The notes below the pieces were generated by a model. That model made no database searches and was not told where the DNA came from. It worked only from the letters and a program-made list of their open reading frames with translations. From Candidatus Nitrotoga sp. SPKER (GTDB lineage: Bacteria; Pseudomonadota; Gammaproteobacteria; Burkholderiales; Gallionellaceae): a DNA stretch of 64,000 bases. Numbering within the stretch: position 1 is the stretch's first letter; each line of letters begins with the position of its first letter. Of this stretch, positions 36,701 through 45,899 are shown one piece after another. The position numbers were made by a program, and so were the translations under genes. Location of the stretch: assembly GCA_003402285.1 (NCBI GenBank), contig QFXG01000009.1, positions 62,001 through 126,000 of the forward strand, given 5' to 3'.

Positions 36701-37036
36701 GATGGTAATAGCAGATTGCGTCATTAGACAGTCGCAATACAGACTTCGCGCGCGCATCAGCAGACTGTCGTTTACATCGTGCAGTTCGCGCTCCACAAGA
36801 AAAATACGCACAGCAACATCATCCTGCGTGGCAAGAAAATGTAACCATTCGTGCAAGCGCGCCTGCATTTCCTGCGCAGCTTTTCGAGTGAACGTGATGG
36901 CTAAAATTTCTCCGGGTTTAACACCGGCTAACAGCAAACGTAGAATTCGTGACACCAACAGCCAGGTTTTACCGCTGCCGGCACAGGCTTCCACGACAAC
37001 GCTGTGCTGAGGGTTGAGAGCAATGGAATTGTTCAT
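33767..37036 (-). CDS. AddA-like UvrD-family helicase/nuclease
   Basis: A protein of about 1,090 residues. It has the superfamily 1 motifs: Walker A EACAGSGKTWLLVSRIL near residue 12, AITFTRKAAQEMQARL near 45, the DEFQDTNPVQWQIL Walker B near 385, QSIYRFRRADARLF near 425 and VAMTRAKQALLVSG near 820. The C-terminal RecB-type nuclease region carries VEFEDEVWVLDYKTG. With AddB it would process double-strand breaks for RecA. I chose the ATG at 37036, preceded by an AATAGGGAG ribosome-binding site; an upstream in-frame ATG at 37078 overlaps the end of addB. Confidence 0.85.
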   Translation of the reverse strand: MNNSIALNPQHSVVVEACAGSGKTWLLVSRILRLLLAGVKPGEILAITFTRKAAQEMQARLHEWLHFLATQDDVAVRIFLVERELHDVNDSLLMRARSLYCDCLMTQSAITINTFHGWFMQIIQRAPLNSGLLIGMQLLERTSVLHEEAWQMFADSLRAAPNNETAQEMQWLFAEYGLHSTRTLLKNFVQKRAEWWAYTSGQEDAVGYAMEQLRIKLDVDPEDDPLAALMDQNFESNVQAFASLLQSGSAAQQKEAGKLLEALSLQDLAARFEALSAKFYTKQGEPRKLKANKGQDEARYSSLCCALFESLQSVRDALTEREALRMNQAALHCGAALLQHYQDLKLRQQVMDFTDVEWQVCRLLNQSDCAEYMQYKLDSRYKHVLLDEFQDTNPVQWQILQAWFAASAAVESRPTVFVVGDPKQSIYRFRRADARLFGEVSAWLQQEFGAHYLSQNVTRRNAPMVLQAVNRVFDSQPDGFVDFETHIAHYTNLPGFVTVLPLAVIENSAEIDVLSRPGWLRNPLQEARIEQATGEREAEAQQFAAGIADIMAHWSVHDADGAVRRAEYRDIMVLVRKRTHLRVYERALRTHRIPFLTSRRGGLLDTLEAEDIQALLTFLITPFANLELAQVLRSPIFACSDGDLMQLAQDEIGGSWWSRLQCCVQSGVASAELSRAHRLLNNWLDRADKLPVHDLLDRIYFEGDVLYRYEAALPVEMVDTIRANLHAFMEIALNVDAGRYPSLPRFLTELSELRTADNNESPDEGKVGEVGNAVRIYTVHEAKGLEAPIVWLLDANDTQRKADNYDVLLDWPPDALQPVHFSLFTDKRRRGAKRAAYFDAEENYVRREEMNLLYVAMTRAKQALLVSGNGELKGTSWYGRISAAVEEGDNPLLIAADNLVSVLPGVATEIDAALLRPLPTGQRAMRSTAAQRQGILLHALLQHLSVSSPSTSVLLTADGIKKREMADKAALQLQFDISSSDMESLWQQAQHLLALPTLQRFFDPQQYRVACNEMSYVNARGELRRIDRLVEFEDEVWVLDYKTGAASDSVSHSVQMQEYRVAMQTVYAGKTVRCALLYSDGTLWEMTKS

Positions 37037-37067
37037 TGCATGCTCCCTATTCCTTGCACTTCTTTCA

Positions 37068-39875
37068 TTAGCGTTCATCCCATTCCGATCTTCGACATAG
37101 CCCGCGCATCTCGCAATACTGGCATGCTTCTGCCACCCCATGCGCGGGCAATGCTGCGCCACTGCGTATCTGTGCGAACACTTCCAACAGGCGCGCAATA
37201 TTTGCCTGCGCCAGTTGAGCCATGTCCTGTGGTGGCGCAACTGCAATCACCTTGTCTTTCTCGATACTGATAAATGCGGCTTCTTCAGCCTCATACACGT
37301 AGGCATAACAAGCCAGCTGCACGTCCTCACCTGCTTCTTTGAGCTTATTGCGTAGCCGGGCCGCATCCATCATCTTATAATCCAGCACGCGCACTGAACG
37401 ACTTCTTTCGACCTTCACATCTACACGGTCTATCCGTCCATGCATAAGCAAATCATTAGTCAATGGCAATTCAAACGGTACTTCTCCACTTTGATATCGC
37501 CAGCCTTCCGCTTCATTTTTTAACTGTTCGTCCAGATACAAGGGAATTGCTTGCTGCCAACGCAATAGCCAGCCACGCGCTAAATAATCGCGTTGCACAG
37601 CAGGCGCAAAAATCTCGACACTGATGCGCAGCAGGGCCGCATCCAGATCGGCGCGCAGATGATTACCCAGCACCGGATATTGCTCATGGAAGCGCCTTAG
37701 AATGTCATGTACCCATTCACCATAATCGCGTTTCTCCACGTCTTCTCGCACTTCATCCATTTCATTGAGGTGCAGAATATGGCGGGCATAAAATTGGTAG
37801 GGACACGCTACCAGGCTGTTATAGCCGCTGGCTGAAATACGCTTCGGAATAAGGCCTGGCCGCGCAACTGGCGTAGGCCTTGCAGCCGCAGGAGGCAGTG
37901 GAAATTCTGCACTACGCATTTGCGACCTTTCAAGCAACCTATCCCATTCCCCCTTTTTGATCGTTAGATCGTCCGCATAAGCCAACTCATGCAGGGCACC
38001 CAGCATTTCGAACCAAGGGCTTAACAAATTTGCTTCACCGCTTTTGCTGGTTTGCCAGGTAACCAATACAGTGTCATTCATAACGAGTAATGCCAATAAA
38101 TCATCACGCTGCTGTGCCAAATTCACTTCGCGCGTCGGCAAGCCAAGCGTAGTGCGCACCGCATCATTGAACCACCGTCCGCTGTTGTCAGCGCCCGGCA
38201 GATGTGCAGCATCACAACCGAGCATTAGCACTGCATCAAAGCTACGCCAGCGCGTTGCGGCAAGATGGGTGAGTAAAACCGGGCTGTCGATAGATACATC
38301 ACGGAAGGTGTCCTCATCGAGTTGTTGCGCCAGCCAATGCCGCCATTCGGTCAGGCTGACGCGCGTGGTATCGGCATGCAGTTCACGCTGCCAGTTTTGC
38401 AGCACCTGCAGCAACTGTAACCCGGCATCATCCGTCTTCAGCCCCTGCGCTACACCAATTATCTCCAGGCTAGCGTAAAGCGCTTGTAACCAGCCAGACA
38501 GCGTATCGTTTTTTTTATGCAAGACCTCTGCAGCCCGACGCAACCGTATCAATGCCATCTGCATCTCAACATGACCCTGCGTCAAATCTAAAAATGCATC
38601 AAGATGCGCCACCACTCCATGCTTGCGCACCAGTTGTTCCAGCTGATACACCGTCTGCTTACGCTCGTACACGGCTTGATCGGCAAAGATGAATGGCGAT
38701 TTAAGCAGGTCAAGTAAATCCTGATAATAGAAGTCACTTTGCAATGCATCCAGCCAGCGCATTAACACCGTACTCACCGATAGTGTGGAGAATTTCCAGC
38801 CTGTTTCGTCGCATACCATTACACCAGCGCGCTCCAGCAAAGCACGCATACGCCTTGCTACTAGGCGATCTTGTGCGACGATAGCAATGTTTTTTTTACC
38901 TGCCAACAACCAGCGCCGTATCTGTACCTCAGCGGCACGCGCTTCTTGTTCCAAACCATGAGCACCAAAAAAACGCAGGCGGTGTCCCCATGCAGCGTGA
39001 GGAAAATGTTTTTGTAGGTGTACGGCTTGCTCACGCAATGACAGGGCATCCATTTCCTGAGAGAAGGAATTCTCTACCTCCTCCTTCAAGTTATCGTGCA
39101 TTCCTCCATTGTTTTCCGTTGGAGCACAGTCAGAAAAATGAGGTCGACTAGAAGCAATGATGCGCATCACCGCATATTCTGGCTGTCGTGATGACATCTC
39201 GCGCAAATCAAAAATCATCACTGGCGCGCGTTTATGATATGCCTCCAGGAAGCGTGCTTCAGTCGCAGCCAGATCGGAAGTCAATAACACATACAGTGGC
39301 AACTCCGCTTGCTGCGCAAGTTGTGCCAAACTTTGCTGATAAGCGCGTGCGGTATCAAATTCACCGCTACTGTTCATCGCATACCATAACTCATAAACTA
39401 CACGTGCCTCAAACTGCATGGCGATGCCGCGCTTGGACTGATAAGCTTGTTCCAATTGCGATAGAAAATCTTCGGCATTTTGTGGCAGCGTGACATGATT
39501 TTGTGTCAGCTCATCCAGCAAAATCAACAGTTCGCGTGCGATGCTCCATAGATCAGCATCGGCAAACCAACGCCGCGCGCGCAGTGCCTGATACAAAGTA
39601 GTGATACGGCAAGTGTCAGGAATAACAGGTAGTGTGAGGGGAACAGACTGAACCCAATCAGCGAGCGTGACCATCTGTGGCAATAAAAGTGCAGGCAGAT
39701 TAGCTGCACATGCCAAACTTTGTGCCAATGGTTGTAACACATGGTAATTGGGTAACAAAACCCTGGCACGGCGCAGATCAGGTATTTCGTGAGAGTGCTG
39801 CGTCAAAATAACACGTGCAACAGAATCAAAAAAAACAGTGGCGTTTGATGCATTACTTTGCGGTATCGGGTTCAA
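37068..39875 (-). CDS. AddB-like PD-(D/E)XK exonuclease subunit
   Basis: A 935-residue protein. The N-terminal two thirds form an inactivated helicase-like fold. The C-terminal nuclease has the ASGYNSLVACPYQFYARHI motif near residue 665 and RIDRVDVKVERS then VRVLDYKMM near 830. The cysteine of ACPYQ plus CQYCEMRGLC at the end are the ligands of the AddB-type iron-sulfur cluster. It pairs with the AddA-like helicase encoded directly downstream. The frame is intact. Confidence 0.85.
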   Translation of the reverse strand: MNPIPQSNASNATVFFDSVARVILTQHSHEIPDLRRARVLLPNYHVLQPLAQSLACAANLPALLLPQMVTLADWVQSVPLTLPVIPDTCRITTLYQALRARRWFADADLWSIARELLILLDELTQNHVTLPQNAEDFLSQLEQAYQSKRGIAMQFEARVVYELWYAMNSSGEFDTARAYQQSLAQLAQQAELPLYVLLTSDLAATEARFLEAYHKRAPVMIFDLREMSSRQPEYAVMRIIASSRPHFSDCAPTENNGGMHDNLKEEVENSFSQEMDALSLREQAVHLQKHFPHAAWGHRLRFFGAHGLEQEARAAEVQIRRWLLAGKKNIAIVAQDRLVARRMRALLERAGVMVCDETGWKFSTLSVSTVLMRWLDALQSDFYYQDLLDLLKSPFIFADQAVYERKQTVYQLEQLVRKHGVVAHLDAFLDLTQGHVEMQMALIRLRRAAEVLHKKNDTLSGWLQALYASLEIIGVAQGLKTDDAGLQLLQVLQNWQRELHADTTRVSLTEWRHWLAQQLDEDTFRDVSIDSPVLLTHLAATRWRSFDAVLMLGCDAAHLPGADNSGRWFNDAVRTTLGLPTREVNLAQQRDDLLALLVMNDTVLVTWQTSKSGEANLLSPWFEMLGALHELAYADDLTIKKGEWDRLLERSQMRSAEFPLPPAAARPTPVARPGLIPKRISASGYNSLVACPYQFYARHILHLNEMDEVREDVEKRDYGEWVHDILRRFHEQYPVLGNHLRADLDAALLRISVEIFAPAVQRDYLARGWLLRWQQAIPLYLDEQLKNEAEGWRYQSGEVPFELPLTNDLLMHGRIDRVDVKVERSRSVRVLDYKMMDAARLRNKLKEAGEDVQLACYAYVYEAEEAAFISIEKDKVIAVAPPQDMAQLAQANIARLLEVFAQIRSGAALPAHGVAEACQYCEMRGLCRRSEWDER

Positions 39876-40134
39876 CGCTTATTACCTCTATCGCCATTCC
39901 CGCGCAGACGAGCGTCATCAATATTTATCGATTGAAAGATACATAACACATACCACTGATGTACGGTGTATACCCATGTTCTTCACGACTGCTTGCGCAG
40001 AAATGAAGAACTATGAGCGTTTAACGATACCACTGGAGCAATAAATAACGAGGAGAGGCACTAACACTTTCAGTTTCTCTATCAACAGATAGAGCACTTT
40101 AAAACATATTCACGCAATGCAAGAATGAAGCATT

Positions 40135-40557
40135 TCAGCGCATCAGCAGCTTATCCATTCCTGTCAAGCCATCTTCATCTTTTCCATCCTTTGACCCACC
40201 AGGATAGTTCCGTTCCTCTTCGCCAGGAGCATATTCCCTCTCCAAGAGATGTAGCTTGTCCTTCACTTCTTTCCATTCATCTGCGTCGGCAGGTGGATCC
40301 TTTTTCTCGACAATACACTTCCATACCTTACAGAGCTCTGCATTCAGCGCACTGAATTGCCGCTGATCTTCTGGCAAATCATCCTCGGCATAAATTGCAT
40401 TGACTGGACATTCGGCAACGCACAGCGTGCAATCTATGCATTCATCCGGGTCGATCACCAAACTGTTCGGCCCTTCGTAAAAACAGTCCACCGGACAAAC
40501 CTCAACACAATCAGTATATTTGCATTTAATACAAGCTTCGGTAACTACGTAAGTCAT
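40135..40557 (-). CDS. fdxA: 7Fe-8S ferredoxin FdxA with extended C-terminus
   Basis: A 140-residue ferredoxin. The ligands of the two clusters are [17 protein letters not shown] (residues 9-25) and [12 protein letters not shown] (residues 40-51), the 3Fe-4S plus 4Fe-4S pattern of FdxA. The family is usually about 107 residues. Here an extra charged tail of about 30 residues (from [16 protein letters not shown] on) ends the protein. It serves as a soluble electron carrier; the partner is not indicated by its neighbours. Confidence 0.92.
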   Translation of the reverse strand: MTYVVTEACIKCKYTDCVEVCPVDCFYEGPNSLVIDPDECIDCTLCVAECPVNAIYAEDDLPEDQRQFSALNAELCKVWKCIVEKKDPPADADEWKEVKDKLHLLEREYAPGEEERNYPGGSKDGKDEDGLTGMDKLLMR

Positions 40558-40684
40558 GGATTCAAACTCCTATTGAAATATGTTTGCTATTTTAAACAAA
40601 ATACAGGTTAGTGTCAGCTATAGCGACCTAATTATTCAATAAATTGGTATAGTTCTGAGCCTGTCTTACATTAACGGTGATTTA

Positions 40685-41926
40685 ATGCTTACAGACAAAA
40701 TAAAAATTGAATCTTCGATCAAGCTAGAGCAATGTGAGAAATTCATTGAACAAATAGGGTCAGGAGATTATCCATTACTCGAACTTCCCCCCCGCTTAAC
40801 TGGATTTGGCGCTCTCGGTTTAGAAGCTAGCCTTGTTCATCTTATTATTGCGTGGGCACGTACTTCGAAAAACTCGACACTTGTTCTACCAGTATCCCCT
40901 GAAAAGGTTTCCACTTTCCTTTCTGACCTTTGCACAACTGTATACGGATTTGTTGCACTGGCTTGTGCAAAAAGTGTAAATGACAAGAGTGGATCGCTCA
41001 TACCTCCCCAAGATATAAAAAAATTGGTAACCGCTCGCTTAAAGGAGTTTGACAATACCGACACCCCTCGAATGTTCGCGCAGGATGAGGGCATTTCATT
41101 CATATCTGTTTATGGTGGGCAATACGAGCATGGACGTTGGATGTTTACCGCACCGTCAATCACTAAACCTCCTAAACTCCAATCGCCACAACAACTAGTA
41201 AGGCTAATAGGAAGGTGTATTGAACAAATCATCCCAAATAAATTTTTGGACAGGTTTGATAAAGAACGTTTGAATAATTTAGGTTTGGTTGCTTTTGAAT
41301 TGCTGGAGAATGCTTATCAGCATGGTCGCTTGGACGAGTTTGCGGATCCCATAAAAATCGGCGTTCGAGGTATCTCGATCAGAGTTATCGAAATCGACAT
41401 TGATTCATCAGACATAGTGGCAGGTGGGAATAAGGGGGTTAGCCTTTATTTAATACGTCGTGCGCTAAAAGACAAGGGGAAAGAAAATTTATTTTTCGAA
41501 ATGACAGTGTTTGATAGCGGAATTGGATATAGACGCTGGATTAATGCTCGCTGCAATGAAAATCATGACACGCGGGAATATCGTGATAAATCAGAATTGG
41601 AAACCATTCAAGATTGCCTGCTACACCATGCAACATCAAAAACTATTGCCGGTTCAGGCATAGGCCTTGTTAGAGTAATTCGATTACTTAAATCTATGTT
41701 TGGTTTTGTTCGTATTCGAACTGGACAAAGTTGCTATTACGCGCGCCTAGATATGACACTTGATGGTCGCCCAATATTACTACGTGGGAATTACGATGAA
41801 ATAAATAACCCAGATATCAAATTAGAGGAATGGTTTCCCAATAGGCCCCTAGGCGAATCCAGCGGCACATCAGTAACTTTTTGCATCCCGCTTACGAATT
41901 GGATGAAAGCTGACAACAATGACTAG
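40685..41926 (+). CDS. GHKL-fold ATPase (Hsp90/histidine-kinase-like), first gene of an unrecognised cassette
   Basis: A 413-residue soluble protein that is not a sensor kinase: it has no membrane segments, dimerisation histidine or receiver. The nucleotide-binding GHKL motifs are clear: N-box VAFELLENAYQHG near residue 202, G1 VFDSGIGY near 275 and the G2 glycine-rich lid GSGIGLVRVIRLLKSMFG near 321. The N-terminal 180 residues match nothing I know. The gene overlaps the next by 8 bases (ATGACTAG), so its product is made in step with it. Codon use is AT-richer than that of neighbouring addB, fdxA and folE2. I infer an ATP-driven switch or sensor for the cassette. Confidence 0.75.
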   Translation: MLTDKIKIESSIKLEQCEKFIEQIGSGDYPLLELPPRLTGFGALGLEASLVHLIIAWARTSKNSTLVLPVSPEKVSTFLSDLCTTVYGFVALACAKSVNDKSGSLIPPQDIKKLVTARLKEFDNTDTPRMFAQDEGISFISVYGGQYEHGRWMFTAPSITKPPKLQSPQQLVRLIGRCIEQIIPNKFLDRFDKERLNNLGLVAFELLENAYQHGRLDEFADPIKIGVRGISIRVIEIDIDSSDIVAGGNKGVSLYLIRRALKDKGKENLFFEMTVFDSGIGYRRWINARCNENHDTREYRDKSELETIQDCLLHHATSKTIAGSGIGLVRVIRLLKSMFGFVRIRTGQSCYYARLDMTLDGRPILLRGNYDEINNPDIKLEEWFPNRPLGESSGTSVTFCIPLTNWMKADNND

Positions 41927-44126
41927 ACTTTTTTCATTTCGTGGCGAAGTAACGTGGAGCGTACAACGTGCCGATGTTATATTCATATACATCCCTATAT
42001 GCGAAATAGCCCCTAGTGACATAGAACGAAGGTTGGTTGATCAACTAGGTGACGGAGGTATTAGCCCAGATTTCATCGTGTTTATTACACCGTTCTCCCA
42101 AATTGAAGATGTTGTTATCACTTTAGGCAATGAACTACTTTCTGAGCGATTTGATAACTTAAAAAGATGTAAAGGAATTGTCTTAGCCCCGTTCAATAAA
42201 TGGGGAAGCTTCGTTAATCTTAATTGGATTAAATACGATAATACAGGCGTTCCCCATCCAGATTCCAATCAACTTCTTGTTTCGGCTCGGAACGCTGGTT
42301 TCGCTTGTCTTACAGGCAGCAATGGGGTTATTACGAAAGCACCGCCGGGAACCTATTTTCGCAACCCCTCGCAGAATCCGAGATCATATTTCATTCGCGC
42401 TGCGCTACTTTGCAGGAACAGCGTAGAAGCATCGTTCGTCTCCTTTGCCTTACTGCCATTGGTTGCCAAAGCTGAAGTAATTTATAGAAAAGCTCCAAAC
42501 ATAATTTGGGTAGATACGGTTAGTATTGCTTACATTGCTTATGCGTTGTCTGAACTGTGCATTCATCTTGGGGCCCTTTCCGCAAAGCCAGAAATTAGAT
42601 CATATAGCTCTTATGGCGGGCTATCGGACACCGCCCCAGAGACTGGCGACTACCCAATATTTCTTATTTCAGCGTCAACGTCCGGAGGAATGGCTAGGGA
42701 TTTAGTTGCTCGTACCGGCGGTAGAGTCCAGCAAGAAATAATCGGCACTATTCTTGGGTCTTTTGAAGAGAAGTTTCCTCAACTGCTGTACTCAATCCCT
42801 GAGCGTCAGCAGGGCCCGAATATCGAATCAGTTAATACCTTACGTGAAATTTTGGTGAGCGGCGAGGATTTTCTTTTTAGTCCAGGTGAACCCATTCCGG
42901 TTGTGCTTAAACGCATCCATCTTCCTAAGCTTTTTTCAGAGAACTTTAAAAGTATTCAAGGTAAGGGGCTAATTCATCATTTCAAACGATTGAGTGCAGA
43001 CAAAAAGCCTAAAGCCTTTTTTATTGATGGAGCTCTTTTGGCGGCAGATAATGACTTTAGGCATTGGGTAGTAAGTAAGGCAAAAGGCATGTTACCTGGT
43101 ACAGTTAACCGAATTGTTTATCAAAATGACGAAGGATCTAGGCGCATGGCCGAGATAGTTCGTGACGCCCTAAAGCCTTTCAGAAATGAGCTTCCAATAT
43201 CTTCCGTTGAGGAAATTGAAAAACTCCCGCCTCAAAATGACGAAACTGTAGCGATTGTAGCGGCCGTGGCTGGAAGCGGAATGGAGCTAATGCGGATTAC
43301 AAAAGCCCTTCGACAATATCAGCCGGAAGGATCTAGGTTTTTTCTCATCGGCACTGTGTTAGCGCGAAGCTATATGCAGTTAGAACAGTTTAAAGCGAAC
43401 TTGAAGCTCGCAGACAAAACGTTGTCTTATGCAGTGGAGACGTGGGGCGACTTCGCTACATCCACTGTAGCACTTCACGAATACCATGTTCGTGAAGTGA
43501 ACTTACTCAAAGAGATTGTGGGCACTTCAGATAATACTGACCTCAATCAATTTGCAGAAAACCGACTGGACTCTATTCAAGCTCAAGGCGTAGTACACGA
43601 AGGCTTGCCTAGAAGTGAGCCGTTCATTAGCATGTCTGGCGATGATGCGTCGTTTGACCTCAGCAAGGGCTTTGCGCTCTGGGGAAATTTCAATAATAGG
43701 AGGTGTCCAATTGACGTTCTGTTCACTGTTTCCTGCTGGTTACAAAATGCACGCGAAGGCAGATCGCTTGCGCATTCCGAACGCCTTGATGGTGGAGGGT
43801 TTCAACAGGCAATAATTGCCCCTGACTGCTTCTTACGCTTTACGGATCCAGTAATTCAGGTGTCGATTTTACGGTGCGCTCATGACAGTGAGTTGGACTA
43901 TCGTTCATCATTGACGGCGAGCCCACGAGCCGCAGAGATAATTTCGAAATTTCTAGGATTGGGGGAAGAATCAGTTACAGAACTCCTGATGGCTTTGGTG
44001 TTAAAACGAATACGCTTAAGAAGGGAAGATAAAGATCGAGTAAGCGCTGAAGCAATGAACGTTTTTAGCGATAAAAAAGCATTCCTTCATGAATTGGCCC
44101 GCAGATACTCTGAGCTCAAAGAATGA
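41919..44126 (+). CDS. Large protein with two phosphoribosyltransferase-like folds, function unknown
   Basis: A 735-residue soluble protein. Two regions follow the strand-loop-helix pattern of type I phosphoribosyltransferases. The first is IIWVDTVSIAYIAYALSEL near residue 195, with a PRPP-loop-like PIFLISASTSGG near 247. The second is KAFFIDGALLAADND near 365, with VAIVAAVAGSGMEL near 443. Both loops lack the acidic pair normally preceding TGG/SGG, so catalysis as a standard PRTase is doubtful; nucleotide or PRPP sensing is an alternative. The C-terminal ~170 residues are unassigned, apart from a basic helix (LVLKRIRLRREDKDR). It is coupled to the GHKL gene and 43 bases ahead of the pyrophosphohydrolase gene. 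Fold assignment is inference from pattern. Confidence 0.6.
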   Translation: MTRLFSFRGEVTWSVQRADVIFIYIPICEIAPSDIERRLVDQLGDGGISPDFIVFITPFSQIEDVVITLGNELLSERFDNLKRCKGIVLAPFNKWGSFVNLNWIKYDNTGVPHPDSNQLLVSARNAGFACLTGSNGVITKAPPGTYFRNPSQNPRSYFIRAALLCRNSVEASFVSFALLPLVAKAEVIYRKAPNIIWVDTVSIAYIAYALSELCIHLGALSAKPEIRSYSSYGGLSDTAPETGDYPIFLISASTSGGMARDLVARTGGRVQQEIIGTILGSFEEKFPQLLYSIPERQQGPNIESVNTLREILVSGEDFLFSPGEPIPVVLKRIHLPKLFSENFKSIQGKGLIHHFKRLSADKKPKAFFIDGALLAADNDFRHWVVSKAKGMLPGTVNRIVYQNDEGSRRMAEIVRDALKPFRNELPISSVEEIEKLPPQNDETVAIVAAVAGSGMELMRITKALRQYQPEGSRFFLIGTVLARSYMQLEQFKANLKLADKTLSYAVETWGDFATSTVALHEYHVREVNLLKEIVGTSDNTDLNQFAENRLDSIQAQGVVHEGLPRSEPFISMSGDDASFDLSKGFALWGNFNNRRCPIDVLFTVSCWLQNAREGRSLAHSERLDGGGFQQAIIAPDCFLRFTDPVIQVSILRCAHDSELDYRSSLTASPRAAEIISKFLGLGEESVTELLMALVLKRIRLRREDKDRVSAEAMNVFSDKKAFLHELARRYSELKE

Positions 44127-44169
44127 CCCCGCTTAAGAATCAAAATATTTAGAAAATTGAAAGGAAAAT

Positions 44170-44601
44170 ATGAATACGTTTGCAAGTCGTATCAAAGCAA
44201 TGAATAGTATGTATAAGCTGCCTATACATGAAACACCTTCTTTGCCATTACATCCAATTGTTCGGTTGAGTAAATTCAAAAAAACATTGATGGATGAGGT
44301 GCATGAAATTGACGACATTTCATCTATCCATGATCCTGTAGATCGAATGGTTGCTATAGCGGACTTACTCGGAGATGTCATTGTTTATTGCCGATCTGAA
44401 GCACTGAAATATGGTATACCTCTTGAAGAAGTTCTTGACATAATAATGGATAGTAATGAAAGTAAACTGGACTCTGATGGCAAGCCGATCTATAACTCAG
44501 AAGGTAAATTTCTGAAAGGGCCCAATTACTGGAAGCCAGAACCTAAAATTAAAGAATTGATCCTCGCAATGGGCGGCGTCAGTACTGGCAATTGGGAATA
44601 A
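44170..44601 (+). CDS. MazG/HisE-like all-alpha NTP pyrophosphohydrolase
   Basis: A 143-residue protein with the helical metal-binding pattern of the MazG/phosphoribosyl-ATP pyrophosphohydrolase superfamily: an E-x-x-E pair in LMDEVHEIDDI near residue 44, ADLLGDVIVYC near 66, then ALKYGIPLEEVLDIIMDSNESKL and the family C-terminal DGKPIYNSEGKFLKGPNYWKP. It would hydrolyse a nucleoside triphosphate to the monophosphate and pyrophosphate; the substrate is unknown. A ribosome-binding site AAAGGAA precedes the ATG. It is the third gene of the GHKL/PRTase-like cassette and its direction matches. Confidence 0.8.
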   Translation: MNTFASRIKAMNSMYKLPIHETPSLPLHPIVRLSKFKKTLMDEVHEIDDISSIHDPVDRMVAIADLLGDVIVYCRSEALKYGIPLEEVLDIIMDSNESKLDSDGKPIYNSEGKFLKGPNYWKPEPKIKELILAMGGVSTGNWE

Positions 44602-44756
44602 TGAAATTAATTGGCGCGGATCGACACGTTAAAGCCAGTCGTACCGATTAGTTTTGCTAGATTTTCATGCCCGCTTCACCCTTAGAGGTGGTACATCCAA
44701 GAAGCCAAACCGACAGCTATTCCAGCAAACCGCCGCAGTCCGCAACATGAACTCAT

Positions 44757-44802
44757 AATTGTGGTCAGACTTTAAGGGAAGACTTCAGAGTCTGACACAA
44801 TT
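44757..44802. terminator. Long hairpin between the convergent cassette and folE2
   Basis: AATTGTGGTCAGACT (44757-44771) pairs with AGTCTGACACAATT (44789-44802) over 14 base pairs with one bulged G. It ends 4 bases before the folE2 stop. There is no long T-tract, but its place between convergent genes fits a bidirectional terminator. It may also mark the edge of the inserted cassette. Confidence 0.5.
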
Positions 44803-44805
44803 CCT

Positions 44806-45612
44806 TCAGTTGTTCACATTTCTATCCCACTCTATCAATGCATAAGCCGAATGATTATGTATGGATTCAAAATTCTCCGATTCAACCACATACGCCTCAA
44901 TACGTTCATCACGATTTAGCGCTGCTGCGACATCGCGCACCATGTCTTCAACAAACTTGGGGTTATCATAAGCTCGCTCAGTGACAAATTTTTCATCGGG
45001 ACGCTTAAGTAAGCCATACAGTTCGCAAGATGCCTGCTCCTCGGCATAACGCACCACCTCTTCTATCCATACAGAGCGGCTGGTACGCACGGTAATAGTC
45101 ACGTGTGAACGTTGATTGTGCGCGCCTCGCTCAGATATTTTTTTGGAGCATGGGCACAAACTGGTTACCGGCACTACTACCTTCATGGTGAAACGGTATT
45201 GCCCGTTGTTAATTTCGCCAATAAAGGTAACGTCGTAGTCCAACAAGCTCTGCACGCTAGATACCGGGGCCGTCTTATTGATAAAATAAGGGAAGCTCAT
45301 TTCGATGTGGCCGGACTTTGCCTCTAATTTCTCCACCATCTCACGTAAAATGCTTTCAAATGACTCTACAGAAATCTCCCGCCCATGATGGTTGAGTATC
45401 TCAACAAAGCGCGACATGTGCGTGCCTTTGAAGTTATGCGGCAAGTGCACATACATATTAAAAGTGGCAACGGTATGCTGCACCCCCGCGTTTTTATCTT
45501 TAACTTGCACTGGATGACGAATACTCTTGATGCCGACTTTATTAATCGCCAGATGGCGCGTATCGGCCATATTTTGTACATCAGGAATAAGTGTAGCCTG
45601 GGGAGAGTTCAT
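44806..45612 (-). CDS. folE2: GTP cyclohydrolase FolE2 (type IB)
   Basis: A 268-residue enzyme of the T-fold converting GTP to dihydroneopterin triphosphate, the first step of folate synthesis. The conserved catalytic region [19 protein letters not shown] near residue 151 carries the FolE2-type cysteine and the E-R-G-A-H motif. The N-terminal [12 protein letters not shown] and the C-terminal [12 protein letters not shown] are also typical. It is a single gene, convergent with the GHKL cassette. Confidence 0.94.
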   Translation of the reverse strand: MNSPQATLIPDVQNMADTRHLAINKVGIKSIRHPVQVKDKNAGVQHTVATFNMYVHLPHNFKGTHMSRFVEILNHHGREISVESFESILREMVEKLEAKSGHIEMSFPYFINKTAPVSSVQSLLDYDVTFIGEINNGQYRFTMKVVVPVTSLCPCSKKISERGAHNQRSHVTITVRTSRSVWIEEVVRYAEEQASCELYGLLKRPDEKFVTERAYDNPKFVEDMVRDVAAALNRDERIEAYVVESENFESIHNHSAYALIEWDRNVNN

Positions 45613-45899
45613 GTTTGCGCAATGTAATAGCTAGATAGATACAAGAATTCGGATAAATTTAATGACATTAATCATAGTCTGTAGCGTTATCAGACTACCT
45701 TACTAACGAGGTTACTGACTACCAAAAAGGTAGGTTAACTCAGCGTGGATACAGACAGAAAGTCGTTTAACCGCATTAAGCTAAACGCACGTCAGTCAAA
45801 GTATTTAAGATCATAAACAAATATTCAATACGACGGACATACAGGTCAAACTTTGCGGATTCCCCTGGAGGACCAGGGGAATCCCTCACAAATCACCTT
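45613..45899. other. Intergenic region between folE2 and the peroxiredoxin gene
   Basis: No gene is seen. A CCCCTGGAGGACCAGGGGAAT hairpin near 45864-45883, just past the peroxiredoxin stop, is GC-rich and may terminate that gene. No T-tract is obvious. Confidence 0.4.

Noticed and set aside
40685-41926. Sensor histidine kinase
   Set aside because: It has GHKL motifs but no phospho-acceptor histidine box, membrane segment or partner response regulator.
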